Notes under the pieces: model-generated | Seen by the model: only the letters and a program-made list of their open reading frames with translations | Told to the model about the DNA's origin: nothing | Databases searched by the model: none | From: Tateyamaria omphalii | GTDB lineage: Bacteria > Pseudomonadota > Alphaproteobacteria > Rhodobacterales > Rhodobacteraceae | Assembly: GCF_001969365.1 (NCBI RefSeq) | Contig: NZ_CP019312.1 | Location: 496,001-560,000 of the forward strand | Direction: 5' to 3' | Length of the DNA stretch: 64,000 bases | In this document: positions 17,990 to 27,244 of the stretch, in pieces | How the letters are laid out: each line of letters opens with the position of its first letter | Numbering within the stretch: position 1 is the stretch's first letter | Position numbers and translations under genes: made by a program

Positions 17990-19327
17990 TTACGCGCCCG
18001 GGTTGCAGGTGCCCAGCTCGCCGCCAAAGATCGACGCGTCGTATGTGACCTGGCTGACAGGTGTCACTTCCACAATCTCGAGAAGGTCGAACTCGGATGT
18101 CGGGTTCTCTTTCCCTTTCACCACGAGCACGTCTTTGAAGCACTGGTGGTCTTCGCCACGATAGAGCGTGGGACCGTTGCCCATGCCGTCGAATTCGAAG
18201 TCCTTGAGCGCTTCGCCAACCGCACATGGGTTGAACGAACCGGCCCGTTCCACGGCGTCTGCATAGAGCAGGGCCTGGACGTAGCAGGTGTGCGCGGCCT
18301 GGGACGGCGGGAAGCCGTACTTCGTGCCGAAGGATTTTACGAACGCCTTGGAGCCTTCGTCCTGCAGCGACCAGTGCCAGTTGGTGGAGCCGAAGATGCC
18401 CTTCACGTTGGCACCCGCACCCTTCGCCATCAGGCGGGAGTAGAGCGGAACAACGATTTCGAAGTTCTTGTCGTTCACCAGCTTGTCACGCAGGCCGAAC
18501 TGAACCGCGTTGGTCAGCGAGTTCACCATGTTTCCGCCGTAGTGGTTCAGAACCAGCACGTCGGCACCCGATTGCAGAACCGGCGCGATGTAGGAGGAGA
18601 AGTCGGTCTGTGTCAGCGGCGTTTTCACGGCGGCGACGGTTTCCCAACCCATGGCTTCGGTCGAGGTGCGCACGGCTTCTTCGGTCGTGTAGCCCCAGTT
18701 GTAGTCTGCGGTCAGGTGATAGGCCTTGCGGTCCGTGCCGTAGTTGTTGGCCAGGATCGGCGCCAGCGCCGCGCCGGACATGTAGGAGTTGAAGAAGTGG
18801 CGGAAGCCATTTGCTTTCTTGTCCTTGCCGGTGGTGTCGTTCGAGTGGGTCAGACCGGCCATGAAGATCACGCCAGCCTCTTGGCAGAGTGCTTGCACGG
18901 CCACGGCCACGCCGGAGGACGAACCACCGGTGATCATGACAGCGCCGTCTTTTTCGATCATCGACCGGGCCGATGCGCGGGCTGCGTCAGATTTGGTTTG
19001 CGTGTCGCCCGTGACATATTCGACTTTCTTGCCGAGGATGCCGTTGCCTTGCAGGGCCTTGGACGAGAAGGTGTTCATCAGGCCGCCGTCGCCGCCACCG
19101 TTCAGGTGCTCGACCGCGAGTTCATAGGCGCGCAGCTCGTCCGCGCCTTCGTCGGCGTAGGGGCCGGTTTGCGGCACGTTGAAGCCCAGCGTCACGGATG
19201 AGCCTGTCGGCTCGTTCGTGAATGCGGCAGCAGACTGCGCCGTGAAAATCGTTGGTGCGGCAAAGCCTGCGCCTGCGACGGCGCCGGTCTTGAGCACGCC
19301 ACGACGCGTCAGATTCATTTTGGACAT
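17990..19327 (-). CDS. HAAT ABC transporter substrate-binding protein with Tat signal (second system)
   Basis: This is a 445-residue periplasmic binding protein. The N-terminus carries a twin-arginine signal (NLTRRGVLKTG followed by a hydrophobic Ala/Gly stretch and QSAAA), so it is probably exported folded. The type I binding fold begins at SVTLGFNVPQTGPYADEGAD. It is the first gene of the five-gene importer operon and is transcribed divergently from a ScfR/RamB-like regulator. That arrangement makes a short-chain acid, amide or related organic substrate plausible, but the ligand is not visible in the sequence. Confidence 0.88.
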   Translation of the reverse strand: MSKMNLTRRGVLKTGAVAGAGFAAPTIFTAQSAAAFTNEPTGSSVTLGFNVPQTGPYADEGADELRAYELAVEHLNGGGDGGLMNTFSSKALQGNGILGKKVEYVTGDTQTKSDAARASARSMIEKDGAVMITGGSSSGVAVAVQALCQEAGVIFMAGLTHSNDTTGKDKKANGFRHFFNSYMSGAALAPILANNYGTDRKAYHLTADYNWGYTTEEAVRTSTEAMGWETVAAVKTPLTQTDFSSYIAPVLQSGADVLVLNHYGGNMVNSLTNAVQFGLRDKLVNDKNFEIVVPLYSRLMAKGAGANVKGIFGSTNWHWSLQDEGSKAFVKSFGTKYGFPPSQAAHTCYVQALLYADAVERAGSFNPCAVGEALKDFEFDGMGNGPTLYRGEDHQCFKDVLVVKGKENPTSEFDLLEIVEVTPVSQVTYDASIFGGELGTCNPGA

Positions 19328-19388
19328 GAATATCCTCCCATTTGTTGAAATGCGCGGACCTGCTCCTCAACCGGACCGCGCGCGCACA

Positions 19389-19496
19389 TTGTGCAAAGCC
19401 ACTATCGCGTATGGTTGGAAAATTGCGCAATAAACCCTTTGTTTTGCAGAATTATTTTGTAAACAATTGCACAACACCACGGTATACTTTGTAAAC
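19389..19496. promoter_or_regulatory. Candidate operator cluster in divergent promoter region
   Basis: The 229-base gap between the binding-protein gene and the divergent regulator gene is A+T-richer than its surroundings and holds repeated motifs. Three TTGYRCAA-type octamers are at 19389 (TTGTGCAA), 19423 (TTGCGCAA) and 19467 (TTGCACAA). Two copies of TTTGTAAAC lie at 19456 and 19488, exactly 32 bases apart. Related TTTGCAAA-type sites are associated with RamB/ScfR-like regulators, so binding by the adjacent regulator is a reasonable inference. Confidence 0.45.
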
Positions 19497-19556
19497 TTCC
19501 TTATGTCGCAGCGCAGAAACGCGTTGAAATGACTGACAAACGCAGGGGAATGGTGC

Positions 19557-20864
19557 ATGGCGCGCGACGCATTGACAGGCACGCGAATTCGCGAACGGCG
19601 GGCGATGGGGGGCCTCAAGCAGTCCGACCTGGCCAGGCAGATCGGTATTTCGGCGTCCTACCTGAACCTGATCGAGCATAATCGGCGCAGAATCGGCGGC
19701 AAGCTGCTGTTGGATATTGCCGCCGTTCTTGATGTTGAGCCGACGGTTTTGAGTGAGGGCGCGGAGGCCGCGCTGATCGCGTCCCTGCAGGAGGCCGCCC
19801 AACGCGCCCGTCTGCCCGAAGAGGAAAGCGCGCGGGCCGAGGAATTTGCGGGCCGCTTTCCCGGCTGGGCCGAGGCGCTGGCCGCGGCGCATCGCAAGAT
19901 TGCCGATTTGCAGCGCACGGTAGAGACCCTGAGCGACCGGTTGGCCCATGACCCCGAGTTGGCCGCATCGGTCCACGAGGTGTTGTCCACTGCCGCCTCG
20001 ATCCGATCAACCGCTTCCATTCTGGCCGAGGACAAGACCATCACGCAAGAATGGCGCGATCGGTTTCATGCCAATATTGATGCCGACAGCCGCCGTCTGG
20101 CCCACAGTTCCAAGGCGCTTGTGGGTTTCCTTGATGCCGAAACCGGAGAGGCGGCCCCGTCCGGTTCGCCGCAGGAGGAGGTTGCGGCGTTTCTGGGCGC
20201 CCATGCGCAGGCGCTTGAGGCGGTCGAGGATGGCGCCGAGGATAGGGAGCGTATTGTAAGCGCTGCCCCCGAGCTTGCATCGGCGCAGTCGCGCCATCTG
20301 GCGCGGACGATCCTGGACCGCATGGTACAGGACAGCGCGCAGGTTGGTCTGGCGGATCTGAAGGCGGCGCTGTCATCGCTGGGCCCGGATGTGATTGCCC
20401 TAGCCGCGCATTTCGCGGTGTCGGTGCCCCATATCATGCGCCGGTTGGCGGCTGTGCCAGATCTGGATGCCGGGCTGGTCGTGGCGGACCGGGCGGGTAG
20501 CCTGCTGTTTCGCAAGGATACCGAGGGGTTTGCCATACCACGGCACGGTGCGGCGTGCCCCCTTTGGCCGCTGTTCCAGGTGATGGGCCAGCCGGGGCAG
20601 ATCATGCGCGCGCGCGTGCAGATGCCCACCCGCGATGCCGCCGTGTTCGATTGCTATGCTGCCGCCGAGCCGGTTGGCCCTGTCTTGCTGAATGCGCCGC
20701 CGCTGTTGGAGGCGACGATGCTGATCCTGCCCGCGCCCGAGGGGCCGGGCGTGCCCGATCTGCCCCCGGAGCAGGTCGGCCCGGCCTGTCATATCTGCCC
20801 GCGCTCTGGCTGCCCTGGCCGCCGCGAGCCGTCGATCCTGAGCGAAGGGTTCAGTGGTTTTTGA
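19557..20864 (+). CDS. XRE-family regulator of the ScfR/RamB (DUF2083) type
   Basis: This 435-residue transcription factor has an N-terminal Cro/C1 helix-turn-helix at residues about 5-60 (GTRIRERRAMGGLKQSDLAR, ISASYLNLIEHNRR). A coiled region follows, with a C-terminal DUF2083-like region at about 270-430 containing PRHGAACPLWPLFQ and ending with CHICPRSGC. Family members (RamB, MccR/PccR, ScfR) control short-chain fatty-acid or acetate/propionate metabolism and sense acyl-CoA. The cysteines in CPLW and CHICPRSGC could bind metal or a cofactor. It is divergent from the second HAAT importer, which it may regulate. Confidence 0.82.
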   Translation: MARDALTGTRIRERRAMGGLKQSDLARQIGISASYLNLIEHNRRRIGGKLLLDIAAVLDVEPTVLSEGAEAALIASLQEAAQRARLPEEESARAEEFAGRFPGWAEALAAAHRKIADLQRTVETLSDRLAHDPELAASVHEVLSTAASIRSTASILAEDKTITQEWRDRFHANIDADSRRLAHSSKALVGFLDAETGEAAPSGSPQEEVAAFLGAHAQALEAVEDGAEDRERIVSAAPELASAQSRHLARTILDRMVQDSAQVGLADLKAALSSLGPDVIALAAHFAVSVPHIMRRLAAVPDLDAGLVVADRAGSLLFRKDTEGFAIPRHGAACPLWPLFQVMGQPGQIMRARVQMPTRDAAVFDCYAAAEPVGPVLLNAPPLLEATMLILPAPEGPGVPDLPPEQVGPACHICPRSGCPGRREPSILSEGFSGF

Positions 20865-20954
20865 CAGGTTCGCCATTTGCGCACATAGTTGGCGCGCGCG
20901 GTTCAGGCGGAGATACATCCACCGGCCTGTGCAATGTGGGGAGGAGACGCAGAC

Positions 20955-21329
20955 ATGGGCAAGCATGTGCTGCTCGTCGAAGACGAGATCAATATCATCG
21001 AAGCCATGCAGTTTTTGCTGAGCCGGGAAGGGTGGGATGTCGATACCCATTCCGACGGGGCCACTGCCGTGGACAAGGTTCGTGCCATGAAGCCTGACCT
21101 GGTCGTGCTGGATTACATGTTGCCCGGCAAGAACGGCATCGACATTCTGACCGAGCTGCGCGCCGATCCCGAGTTCGCCCGGTTGCCCATTCTGATGCTC
21201 ACTGCTCGTGGTCAGGGCCGCGACCGGGAACTGGCCGAAAAAGCCGGGGTCAGCCGGTTCATGACCAAGCCGTTTTCCAACACCGAGGTCATGACGGCTG
21301 TGCGTGACCTTGTTCAACTGGCGCAATGA
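20955..21329 (+). CDS. Single-domain response regulator
   Basis: This is a 124-residue CheY-like receiver without an output domain. The start at 20955 follows GAGGAGACGC. The acidic pair is in VEDE, the phospho-acceptor Asp in VVLDYMLPGKNG, the Thr in MLTARG and the Lys in MTKPFSN, so all key residues are present. It overlaps the small membrane protein gene by 4 bases and lies upstream of the symporter-fused histidine kinase, which is likely its partner. Confidence 0.92.
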   Translation: MGKHVLLVEDEINIIEAMQFLLSREGWDVDTHSDGATAVDKVRAMKPDLVVLDYMLPGKNGIDILTELRADPEFARLPILMLTARGQGRDRELAEKAGVSRFMTKPFSNTEVMTAVRDLVQLAQ

Positions 21330-21607
21330 GCGACCAGTCCACCAATGCGACCCTGTTTCTGGAAAAGCGCAGCTATCGCCGTCGTCGGCTGAAGGATGCG
21401 CTGCGTCTGTTGCCCGTCGTTGGGGTGCTTTTGTGGATGTTGCCGGTGTTCTGGCCCAGTGGCGGCGGGCACCCCGCTGATCCGGCGCCTGTCGCCATGT
21501 CGAGTGCCATTACTTACGTCTTTGTCGTTTGGGTCCTGTTGATCCTGGCCGCCGCCGCGCTGTGGTGGGTCATCGGGGAGCGGGGCCGCGCGGAGCCCGA
21601 CCCATGA
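21326..21607 (+). CDS. Small membrane protein upstream of the sensor kinase
   Basis: This is a 93-residue protein with a basic N-terminal part (EKRSYRRRRLKDALRLLP), one hydrophobic segment at about 29-44 and a second at about 62-83 (ITYVFVVWVLLILAAAALWW), ending with a short polar tail. It overlaps both the response regulator stop and the kinase start by 4 bases, so it is translationally coupled to both. Small two-helix proteins often precede sodium:solute symporter-type kinases or transporters. I do not recognise a named family. Confidence 0.8.
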   Translation: MSDQSTNATLFLEKRSYRRRRLKDALRLLPVVGVLLWMLPVFWPSGGGHPADPAPVAMSSAITYVFVVWVLLILAAAALWWVIGERGRAEPDP

Positions 21608-24284
21608 TTTCGGTCAACCAGCTGTTGGGCGTCAGCCTGGCCTATGTCGCCTTTCTGTTCGCCATCGCGTTCTTTGCTGAACGCGCGTCGATGCGTGGCA
21701 AGGGCAGCTGGTTGCGCTCGCCCATGGTCTATACCTTGTCGCTGTCTATCTACTGCACGGCCTGGACGTTCTATGGCGCGGTGGGTTATGCCGCCCGGTC
21801 GGGGATGGAGTTCGTGACCATCTATCTGGGGCCGAGCCTTGTGATGATCGGCTGGTGGTGGGTGTTGCGCAAGCTGGTGCGCATCGGGCGGGCGCAGAGG
21901 GCCACGTCGGTCGCGGACCTGATCTCGGCCCGGTATGGCAAGTCGAACCTCTTGGCCATTGTGGTGACGGTGATGGCCGTCATCGGTGTGACCCCTTACA
22001 TCGCGCTGCAATTGCAGTCGGTCACCCTGTCCCTGTCGATCTTTTCCGAGCCGGGGCAGCCCGACAGTCTGAGCCAGGCGGCGGCCGCGTTCTGGGTGGC
22101 CGTGGGCCTTGTGCTGTTCACCGTGCTGTTCGGCACGCGCAACCTGAACGCAAATGAGCGCCATGACGGTGTCGTCATTGCCATCGCGGTGGAGGCGGTC
22201 GTGAAGCTGGTCGCTCTGTTGGCCGTTGGCGTCTTTGTCGTCTGGGGCGTGGCAGGAGGCATCGGCCCGATGATGGAGCAGATCGACAATTCGGCCATCG
22301 GCGAGTGGAGCATGGATCGCAGCCGATGGGCCGCGCTGACCGTGCTGTCCGCCGCCGCGTTCCTGGCCCTGCCGCGGATGTTCCAGGTCATGGTGGTCGA
22401 GAACGAGGATGAGCGGCACCTGCAGATCGCGAGTTGGGCGTTTCCGCTGTACCTGATGCTGATGAGCCTGTTCGTGGTGCCGATTGCCGTTGTCGGCCTC
22501 GACATCCTGCCTGCGGGATCGAACCCGGACCTGTTTGTGCTGACGGTCCCGCTGGCCGAGGGGCAGGGCGGGTTGGCGACGCTGTCTTTCCTTGGCGGCT
22601 TTTCGTCGGCCACGTCGATGGTGATCGTGGCGACGCTGGCCCTGTCCACCATGGTGTCGAACCACGTGGTGATGCCTGTCTGGTTGAGCACACAGGGCAC
22701 CGGGGCGCAGGTGTCGGGGGATGTGCGCAATGTCGTGATCCTGGCGCGCCGGGCGTCGATTCTGATGATCATCTTTTTTGGATACATATATTACCGTCTG
22801 TCGGGTGGCGGCGCGGCGCTTGCCGCCATCGGGCTGATCTCTTTCGTCGGGGTGGCGCAGTTTCTACCCGCGATGCTGGGGGTATTTTTTGGCGCGGTGC
22901 GACGCGGTGGGGCGCTTTGTCGGGTTTGCTTGTCGGGTTTGCGGTGTGGGTGTTCTGCTCGCTCTTGCCGAGCTTCGGGCCCGATGCGGTTCTGAGTGCG
23001 GCCGTCTTCGAACAGGGGATCGGCGGACTGCGCTGGTTGCGGCCCCAAGCGCTGTTCGGGATCGAGGGGATTGATCCGACCGTGCATGCGATGGTTTGGT
23101 CGCTGTCCCTGAACATGGCGGTTTTCGTGGCTGTATCCCTGGCCACCTTTCCAACCCCGCTGGAGCGGCTGCAGGGCGCGCAGTTCGTCAACATCTTTGA
23201 TCATTCGACACAGGCGCGCGGCTGGGATGCGGCACTGGCCACATCCGAAGACCTGATGATCATGGCGCAGCGCATCCTGGGCCCGGCGGACGCGCTGTCG
23301 CTGTTTCGGGCCGAGGCGCAGCGGCAGGGTCTGACCGGGCATTTGCCGGAGCCGACGCAGGGTTTTCTGCAAACGCTTGAGCGCGAGTTGTCGGGCTCCG
23401 TCGGATCGGCCACGGCCCATGCGATGATCAGCCAGCTTGTGGGCGGTACGTCGGTGTCGGTCGAGGACCTGATGGCGGTGGCCGACGAATCCGCGCAGAT
23501 CCTGGAATACTCGAACCGGCTTGAGGCCAAGTCGGCCGAATTGAGCCGCACGGCCCGCCAGTTGCGCGAGGCCAATCAGAAGCTGACGGCCTTGTCGGTG
23601 CAAAAGGATGCGTTTCTTGGGCAGATCAGCCACGAGCTGCGCACGCCCATGACCTCGATCCGCAGCTTTTCCGAAATCCTGCGTGACACAGACACGCTGG
23701 ATCAGGCAGAAAAGACGAAATACGCGTCGATCATTCATGGCGAGACGATCCGCCTGACCCGCCTGCTGGACGATTTGTTGGACCTGAGCGTGCTGGAAAA
23801 CGGTCAGGTGAGCCTGAACCTGGAGAACGGGAACCTGAATGATGTGATTGCGCAGGCGGTTTTGTCGGCGGGCAGCGCCCATACCACACGGCTGCGCATC
23901 CATCACGTGCAATCCAGTCTGGACATTCCGCTGAGCACCGATCTGGACCGGCTGCGCCAGGTGTTTATCAACCTGATCACCAATGCGCAGAAGTATTGTG
24001 CCGCCGCCGCGCCCGAATTGACCGTCGAAATCCTGCAGCAAGGCGACGGTCTGCAGGTCGTGTTCCACGACAACGGTGTGCCGATCCCATCCGAAGCGCG
24101 GGCGTTGATTTTCGAAAAGTTTTCGCGAATCAATGACAAAGATGGGTCCGGCGCGGGTCTGGGCCTGGCCATCTGCCGCGAGATCATGACCCGGCTGGGC
24201 GGCGACATCACATATGAGCCGCGCGCGGACGGCAATGCATTTATCGTGCATTTGCCGGGTCGCGTTGCCTTGGCCGCGCAATAG
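21604..24284 (+). pseudogene. Sodium:solute symporter-fused histidine kinase (CbrA-like), frameshifted
   Basis: The first part (21604 to about 22884) encodes an SSS-type membrane domain of about 12 helices (YTLSLSIYCTAWTFYGAVGY, FLGGFSSATSMVIVATLALS). The second part, in the -1 frame from about 22880 to 24284, continues that domain with GIFWRGATRWGALSGLLVGF. It is followed by a linker, a HisKA box (ISHELRTPMTSIRSFSEIL) and an HATPase domain (DNGVPIPSEA, GAGLGLAIC). The in-frame product would stop at 22995. A single extra base in the G5 (22878-22882) or T6 (22885-22890) run restores one continuous protein of about 890 residues. Sequencing error, recent mutation or transcriptional slippage are all possible. 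Paired with the upstream response regulator, it would sense a solute. Confidence 0.85.
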
Positions 24285-24345
24285 GCCAAAACCTTGGGCC
24301 GCATAAAGCGGTTGGTAACCTATCGTCCTTAGACCGGAGCGGCAT

Positions 24346-25593
24346 GTGCAGGCCGTAGAAACGGCGGAGGCTATGGGCGAGACCGCAAAAACAAGTGTTC
24401 TGGGACGTATCGCTGCGGCGGGGCGCGATGTGCGTCAGGCGCGGGCCATGACGTTGGCCAAAGCCATGCGTCTGACCCTGGCCAAGGTTGCGGATGCGCT
24501 GATGGACCTGCCGATGGCGGTGATCGGTGCCGTTGTGGACAAGACATCGGGCGATGGGATCGAGGCTCAGTTCAAGGATGATGCGCTGCTGATGCTGCTG
24601 GATGGCCCGGATGGTCACGTGGGGGCGGCGGCCTTTGATCCCGCGCTGGTGGGCGGGCTGATCCAGCAACAGACGATGGGCAGCGTGCAGCCCGATACCG
24701 GCAGCGCACGGGCCATGACCCGAACCGACGCTGCGATCTGCGCGCCGCTGATCGACATGGTGTTTGACCGTCTTTTGCCGGTTCTGGACGACCCGGAGGA
24801 TATGTCCCTGGTCGATGGGTTCCGCTTTGGGGCTAAGGCGGACGATACCCGAACGCTGGCCATGGCGCTTGATGCGCAGGACTACATGGTGATCCGCCTG
24901 ACGGTGGATGTGGCACGCGGTGCCCGGCAGGGCGACATTCTGTTCGTGCTACCCTTGCCAGATCCGCTTGAGCAGGCGCATCCCGATGAGGAGGATGCGG
25001 AGGCGCTGGACCAGCCGACAATGACCGACACCGTCATGGCGCTCAACGCGGATTTGAAGATGGTATTGTGCAGTCTGCATCTACCGCTTGGCACGCTGCA
25101 AAGCCTAACGCCCGGTGACGAGTTGCCACTGCCCCCGGGCGCCTTTCCAAACGTGCAGATCCTGACCAATACGGGCCGCATTGTCGGGCGGGGCGTTGTG
25201 GGGCATGTGAACGGTGTGCGCGCCGTCAAACCGCAGCGCAAGCCCAGCCACGCGTCGCAACCCCTGCGACGCGCATCGGATGAGCCGTTGGTGGACATGC
25301 CGCGCGTTGAAGAGATTGAGGGGCCTGCGCGGCGCACTGGAGAAGCCCGGGCCGAGATGTCAGAGGCGGTTGTGGAAGACGCACTGGCCGTGCCCGATGC
25401 AGTGAAGACTGGTGATCCGTCACAACCGGTGGCGGACAATGCGGCGGCGTTGGCGTCTGATCCTGCGGAAAACCTGCCTGCGCTGACGGAGTTGCCGGAG
25501 CTTGACGCGCTGCCTGACCTTGCTGATTTGCCTGATCTGGCCGACTTGCCTGATCTGGCCGACTTGCCGGATCTGGCTGCGACCGGCGGCTAG
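24346..25593 (+). CDS. FliM/FliN (SpoA-domain) family protein
   Basis: This 415-residue protein starts with GTG at 24346, seven bases after GGAG; an ATG at 24373 is an alternative. The segment at about residues 225-290 (LNADLKMVLCSLHLPLGTLQ, LTPGDELPLP, TGRIVGRGVVG) matches the SpoA domain that forms the flagellar C-ring or type III sorting platform. An acidic, low-complexity C-terminus (about 295-415) ends in four LPDLAD-type hexapeptides. No other flagellar genes are nearby, which is unusual for a motor switch component. It converges with the TIGR01244 gene, overlapping by 4 bases. Confidence 0.78.
   Translation: MQAVETAEAMGETAKTSVLGRIAAAGRDVRQARAMTLAKAMRLTLAKVADALMDLPMAVIGAVVDKTSGDGIEAQFKDDALLMLLDGPDGHVGAAAFDPALVGGLIQQQTMGSVQPDTGSARAMTRTDAAICAPLIDMVFDRLLPVLDDPEDMSLVDGFRFGAKADDTRTLAMALDAQDYMVIRLTVDVARGARQGDILFVLPLPDPLEQAHPDEEDAEALDQPTMTDTVMALNADLKMVLCSLHLPLGTLQSLTPGDELPLPPGAFPNVQILTNTGRIVGRGVVGHVNGVRAVKPQRKPSHASQPLRRASDEPLVDMPRVEEIEGPARRTGEARAEMSEAVVEDALAVPDAVKTGDPSQPVADNAAALASDPAENLPALTELPELDALPDLADLPDLADLPDLADLPDLAATGG
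25510..25578 (+). repeat. Tandem 18-bp repeat encoding LPDLAD
   Basis: Nearly identical 18-base units (TTGCCTGATCTGGCCGAC and variants) are repeated about four times at the end of the FliM/FliN-like gene. They encode LPDLAD units, a candidate for copy-number variation by slippage. Confidence 0.85.
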
Positions 25594-26024
25594 CCGGTCT
25601 TGTGTGCGGCCATCGCTTCGATCGTGGGGCGCAGTGCATCAAGGTCGTAGCCGCCCGCGCGCGCCGCCCGCAGGATGTCGTCGCAGGGCATACGCCCCGC
25701 TTGACCCAAGCACCACACCACCGTCGACCTGGTTCCCGAGGCGCAATAGGCCAGCGCGGGTGTCTCGGTTTCCTCGGCATAGGCCATGTGTTGGGCCACG
25801 TTGTCCGGCGTCATGGTTTGGTGTGTCAGGGGCAGCCGGTGAAAGGTGAGCCCGGCGGCCAGCGCCGCCGCCTCGAGTGCGTCGGCCTGAAAGGCCGGGT
25901 GCACTTCGGCGTCGGGGCGGTTGCAGATCACCGTCTTGATCCCGGCGGCTGCGATATCCGGCATGTCCGCGGGATCGAGTTGCGGGGCCACGAAATAGGC
26001 GGGCGTGATCTGTCTGATGTCCAT
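25590..26024 (-). CDS. TIGR01244 family sulfur transferase / phosphatase-like protein
   Basis: This 144-residue protein has a dual-specificity-phosphatase-like fold. The family (Blh N-terminal domain, TIGR01244) is linked to sulfide/sulfur handling. Visible features are the N-terminal ITPAYFVAPQLDPADMPDIA, the IKTVICNRPDAE motif and the active-site loop YCASGTRSTVVW with the nucleophilic Cys. Two YeeE/YedE-like transporter genes lie immediately upstream on the same strand, supporting a shared role in sulfur compound uptake and detoxification. Confidence 0.85.
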   Translation of the reverse strand: MDIRQITPAYFVAPQLDPADMPDIAAAGIKTVICNRPDAEVHPAFQADALEAAALAAGLTFHRLPLTHQTMTPDNVAQHMAYAEETETPALAYCASGTRSTVVWCLGQAGRMPCDDILRAARAGGYDLDALRPTIEAMAAHKTG

Positions 26025-26033
26025 GTGCTTGGT

Positions 26034-26465
26034 TTAGGACGCGCGCTGGCGACTGTCCAGCAGACGGCGCAGGGGCGGCACGGCCCACATGCCGGTCAGC
26101 ATCGCGGCGAGAAATAGCGCGCCTTGCCAGCCGCCATAGCTGATGGACGCGAGTGCGGGGCCGGGGCAAAGCCCCACAAGCCCCCAGCCGATGCCGAAGA
26201 GCACAGAGCCCAGCACAAGCGGGCGCGTGATCTCTGACCGTGGTGGTGCGGGAAAAGCCCTGCCCGCGACGGGCGTCCGCTCAGCGGTGAGCCGCCAGGC
26301 GATGATCATAGGGAGCATGGCGCCGCCCATTACAAAGGCGAGTGTCGGATCCCACGCGCCGCCGATGTCGAGGAACCCGCGCACTTTGGTCGTGTCTGTC
26401 ATGCCCGAGATGTGCAAACCAGCACCGAAGAGCGCCCCACTGACCAGTGCGATGGCCGCCCGCAT
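26034..26465 (-). CDS. YeeE/YedE-type (DUF6691) half transporter
   Basis: This is a 143-residue membrane protein with four hydrophobic segments. Family marks are SGALFGAGLHISGMTDTTKV near the N-terminus and GLVGLCPGPALAS near the C-terminus, with a conserved Cys in the pore-like loop. YeeE/YedE proteins transport thiosulfate or related sulfur species. The start ATG overlaps the stop of the upstream half transporter (TGATG), so both are co-translated and likely form one functional pore. Confidence 0.88.
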   Translation of the reverse strand: MRAAIALVSGALFGAGLHISGMTDTTKVRGFLDIGGAWDPTLAFVMGGAMLPMIIAWRLTAERTPVAGRAFPAPPRSEITRPLVLGSVLFGIGWGLVGLCPGPALASISYGGWQGALFLAAMLTGMWAVPPLRRLLDSRQRAS

Positions 26466-26884
26466 CACAGGCCCAGCCCAAGGCGCAGCGCAGTGACCGT
26501 CAGCACACCGGCACCCATGTAGGCGGCGGTCGCCACAAAGCCGCGCATCGACAGGCGCGACATGCCGCACACCCCGTGCCCCGACGTGCAGCCATTGGCA
26601 AACCGGGTCCCGATGCCAACGCAGAGGCCCCCGAGGACCAGAAGCCATGGGAAGGTGGTGGCCTGTGTGCTGACCTGCCATCCGGCAAGGCTCATCACTG
26701 CGGGCGTGCCGATGAGACCGACAAGGAAGGCCGCCGTGGTTGCCTTGTCCGTGCCGGAGCCGTCGACGAGGCCGCCCACCATGCCGCTGGCCCCCATGAT
26801 CCGTCCGGTGCCCAGCAGGAGAACAGCCCCGGCCGTGCCGATCAAAAGCCCGCCAGCGAGGCCCCAAATCCAGTCGATTGGCAC
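26465..26884 (-). CDS. YeeE/YedE-type half transporter
   Basis: This 139-residue membrane protein starts with GTG at 26884 (VPIDWIWGLAGG) after a GAGG ribosome-binding site; an ATG far upstream would add an unrelated 56-residue extension. The signature FANGCTSGHGVCGMSRLS contains the conserved cysteines of the family. Together with the downstream half it makes a complete YeeE/YedE unit for sulfur-compound import, next to the TIGR01244 gene. Confidence 0.88.
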   Translation of the reverse strand: MPIDWIWGLAGGLLIGTAGAVLLLGTGRIMGASGMVGGLVDGSGTDKATTAAFLVGLIGTPAVMSLAGWQVSTQATTFPWLLVLGGLCVGIGTRFANGCTSGHGVCGMSRLSMRGFVATAAYMGAGVLTVTALRLGLGL

Positions 26885-26895
26885 GTGTCCGTCCT

Positions 26896-27138
26896 CTATC
26901 CCAGAAAGATACCCACGATCACGAGCATAAGGCCCAGAACCGATACGAAGAGCGCGCCGAGGTTCAACGGCAGCACACGCGCCACGACGGCGCGCATTTC
27001 CGCGTCTTCCAACCCGGCGGCGCGCGCGCGCCATACCTTCAGAATGCACCAAACAAGGCCGATCAGGCCCACAACTGACAGGGCGGCCCCGCCCCAGATG
27101 ATGCCGTCGAACACGGTAAAACTGCTATCCTGCTCCAT
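26896..27138 (-). CDS. Small two-helix membrane protein
   Basis: This is an 80-residue protein with hydrophobic segments at about 12-33 (GIIWGGAALSVVGLIGLVWC) and 58-79 and a basic loop between them. It lies 11 bases upstream of the YeeE gene start on the same strand and is probably the first gene of that operon. I do not recognise the family. Confidence 0.75.
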   Translation of the reverse strand: MEQDSSFTVFDGIIWGGAALSVVGLIGLVWCILKVWRARAAGLEDAEMRAVVARVLPLNLGALFVSVLGLMLVIVGIFLG

Positions 27139-27244
27139 GCCCCGGGGCTATCCGAGCGCCGTTCGGATGACAAGGGATCAAGCCCCTTGCGACACTGTGC
27201 CTGCATCGCTATCCAGCAGGCTCACTCAAGCCAAGGAGCGCGCC

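Noticed and set aside
22885..22890. Programmed -1 ribosomal slippage at the T6 tract
   Set aside because: The zero-frame codons around it (GTA TTT TTT GGC) do not form an X XXY YYZ heptamer; transcriptional slippage or error remain more likely.
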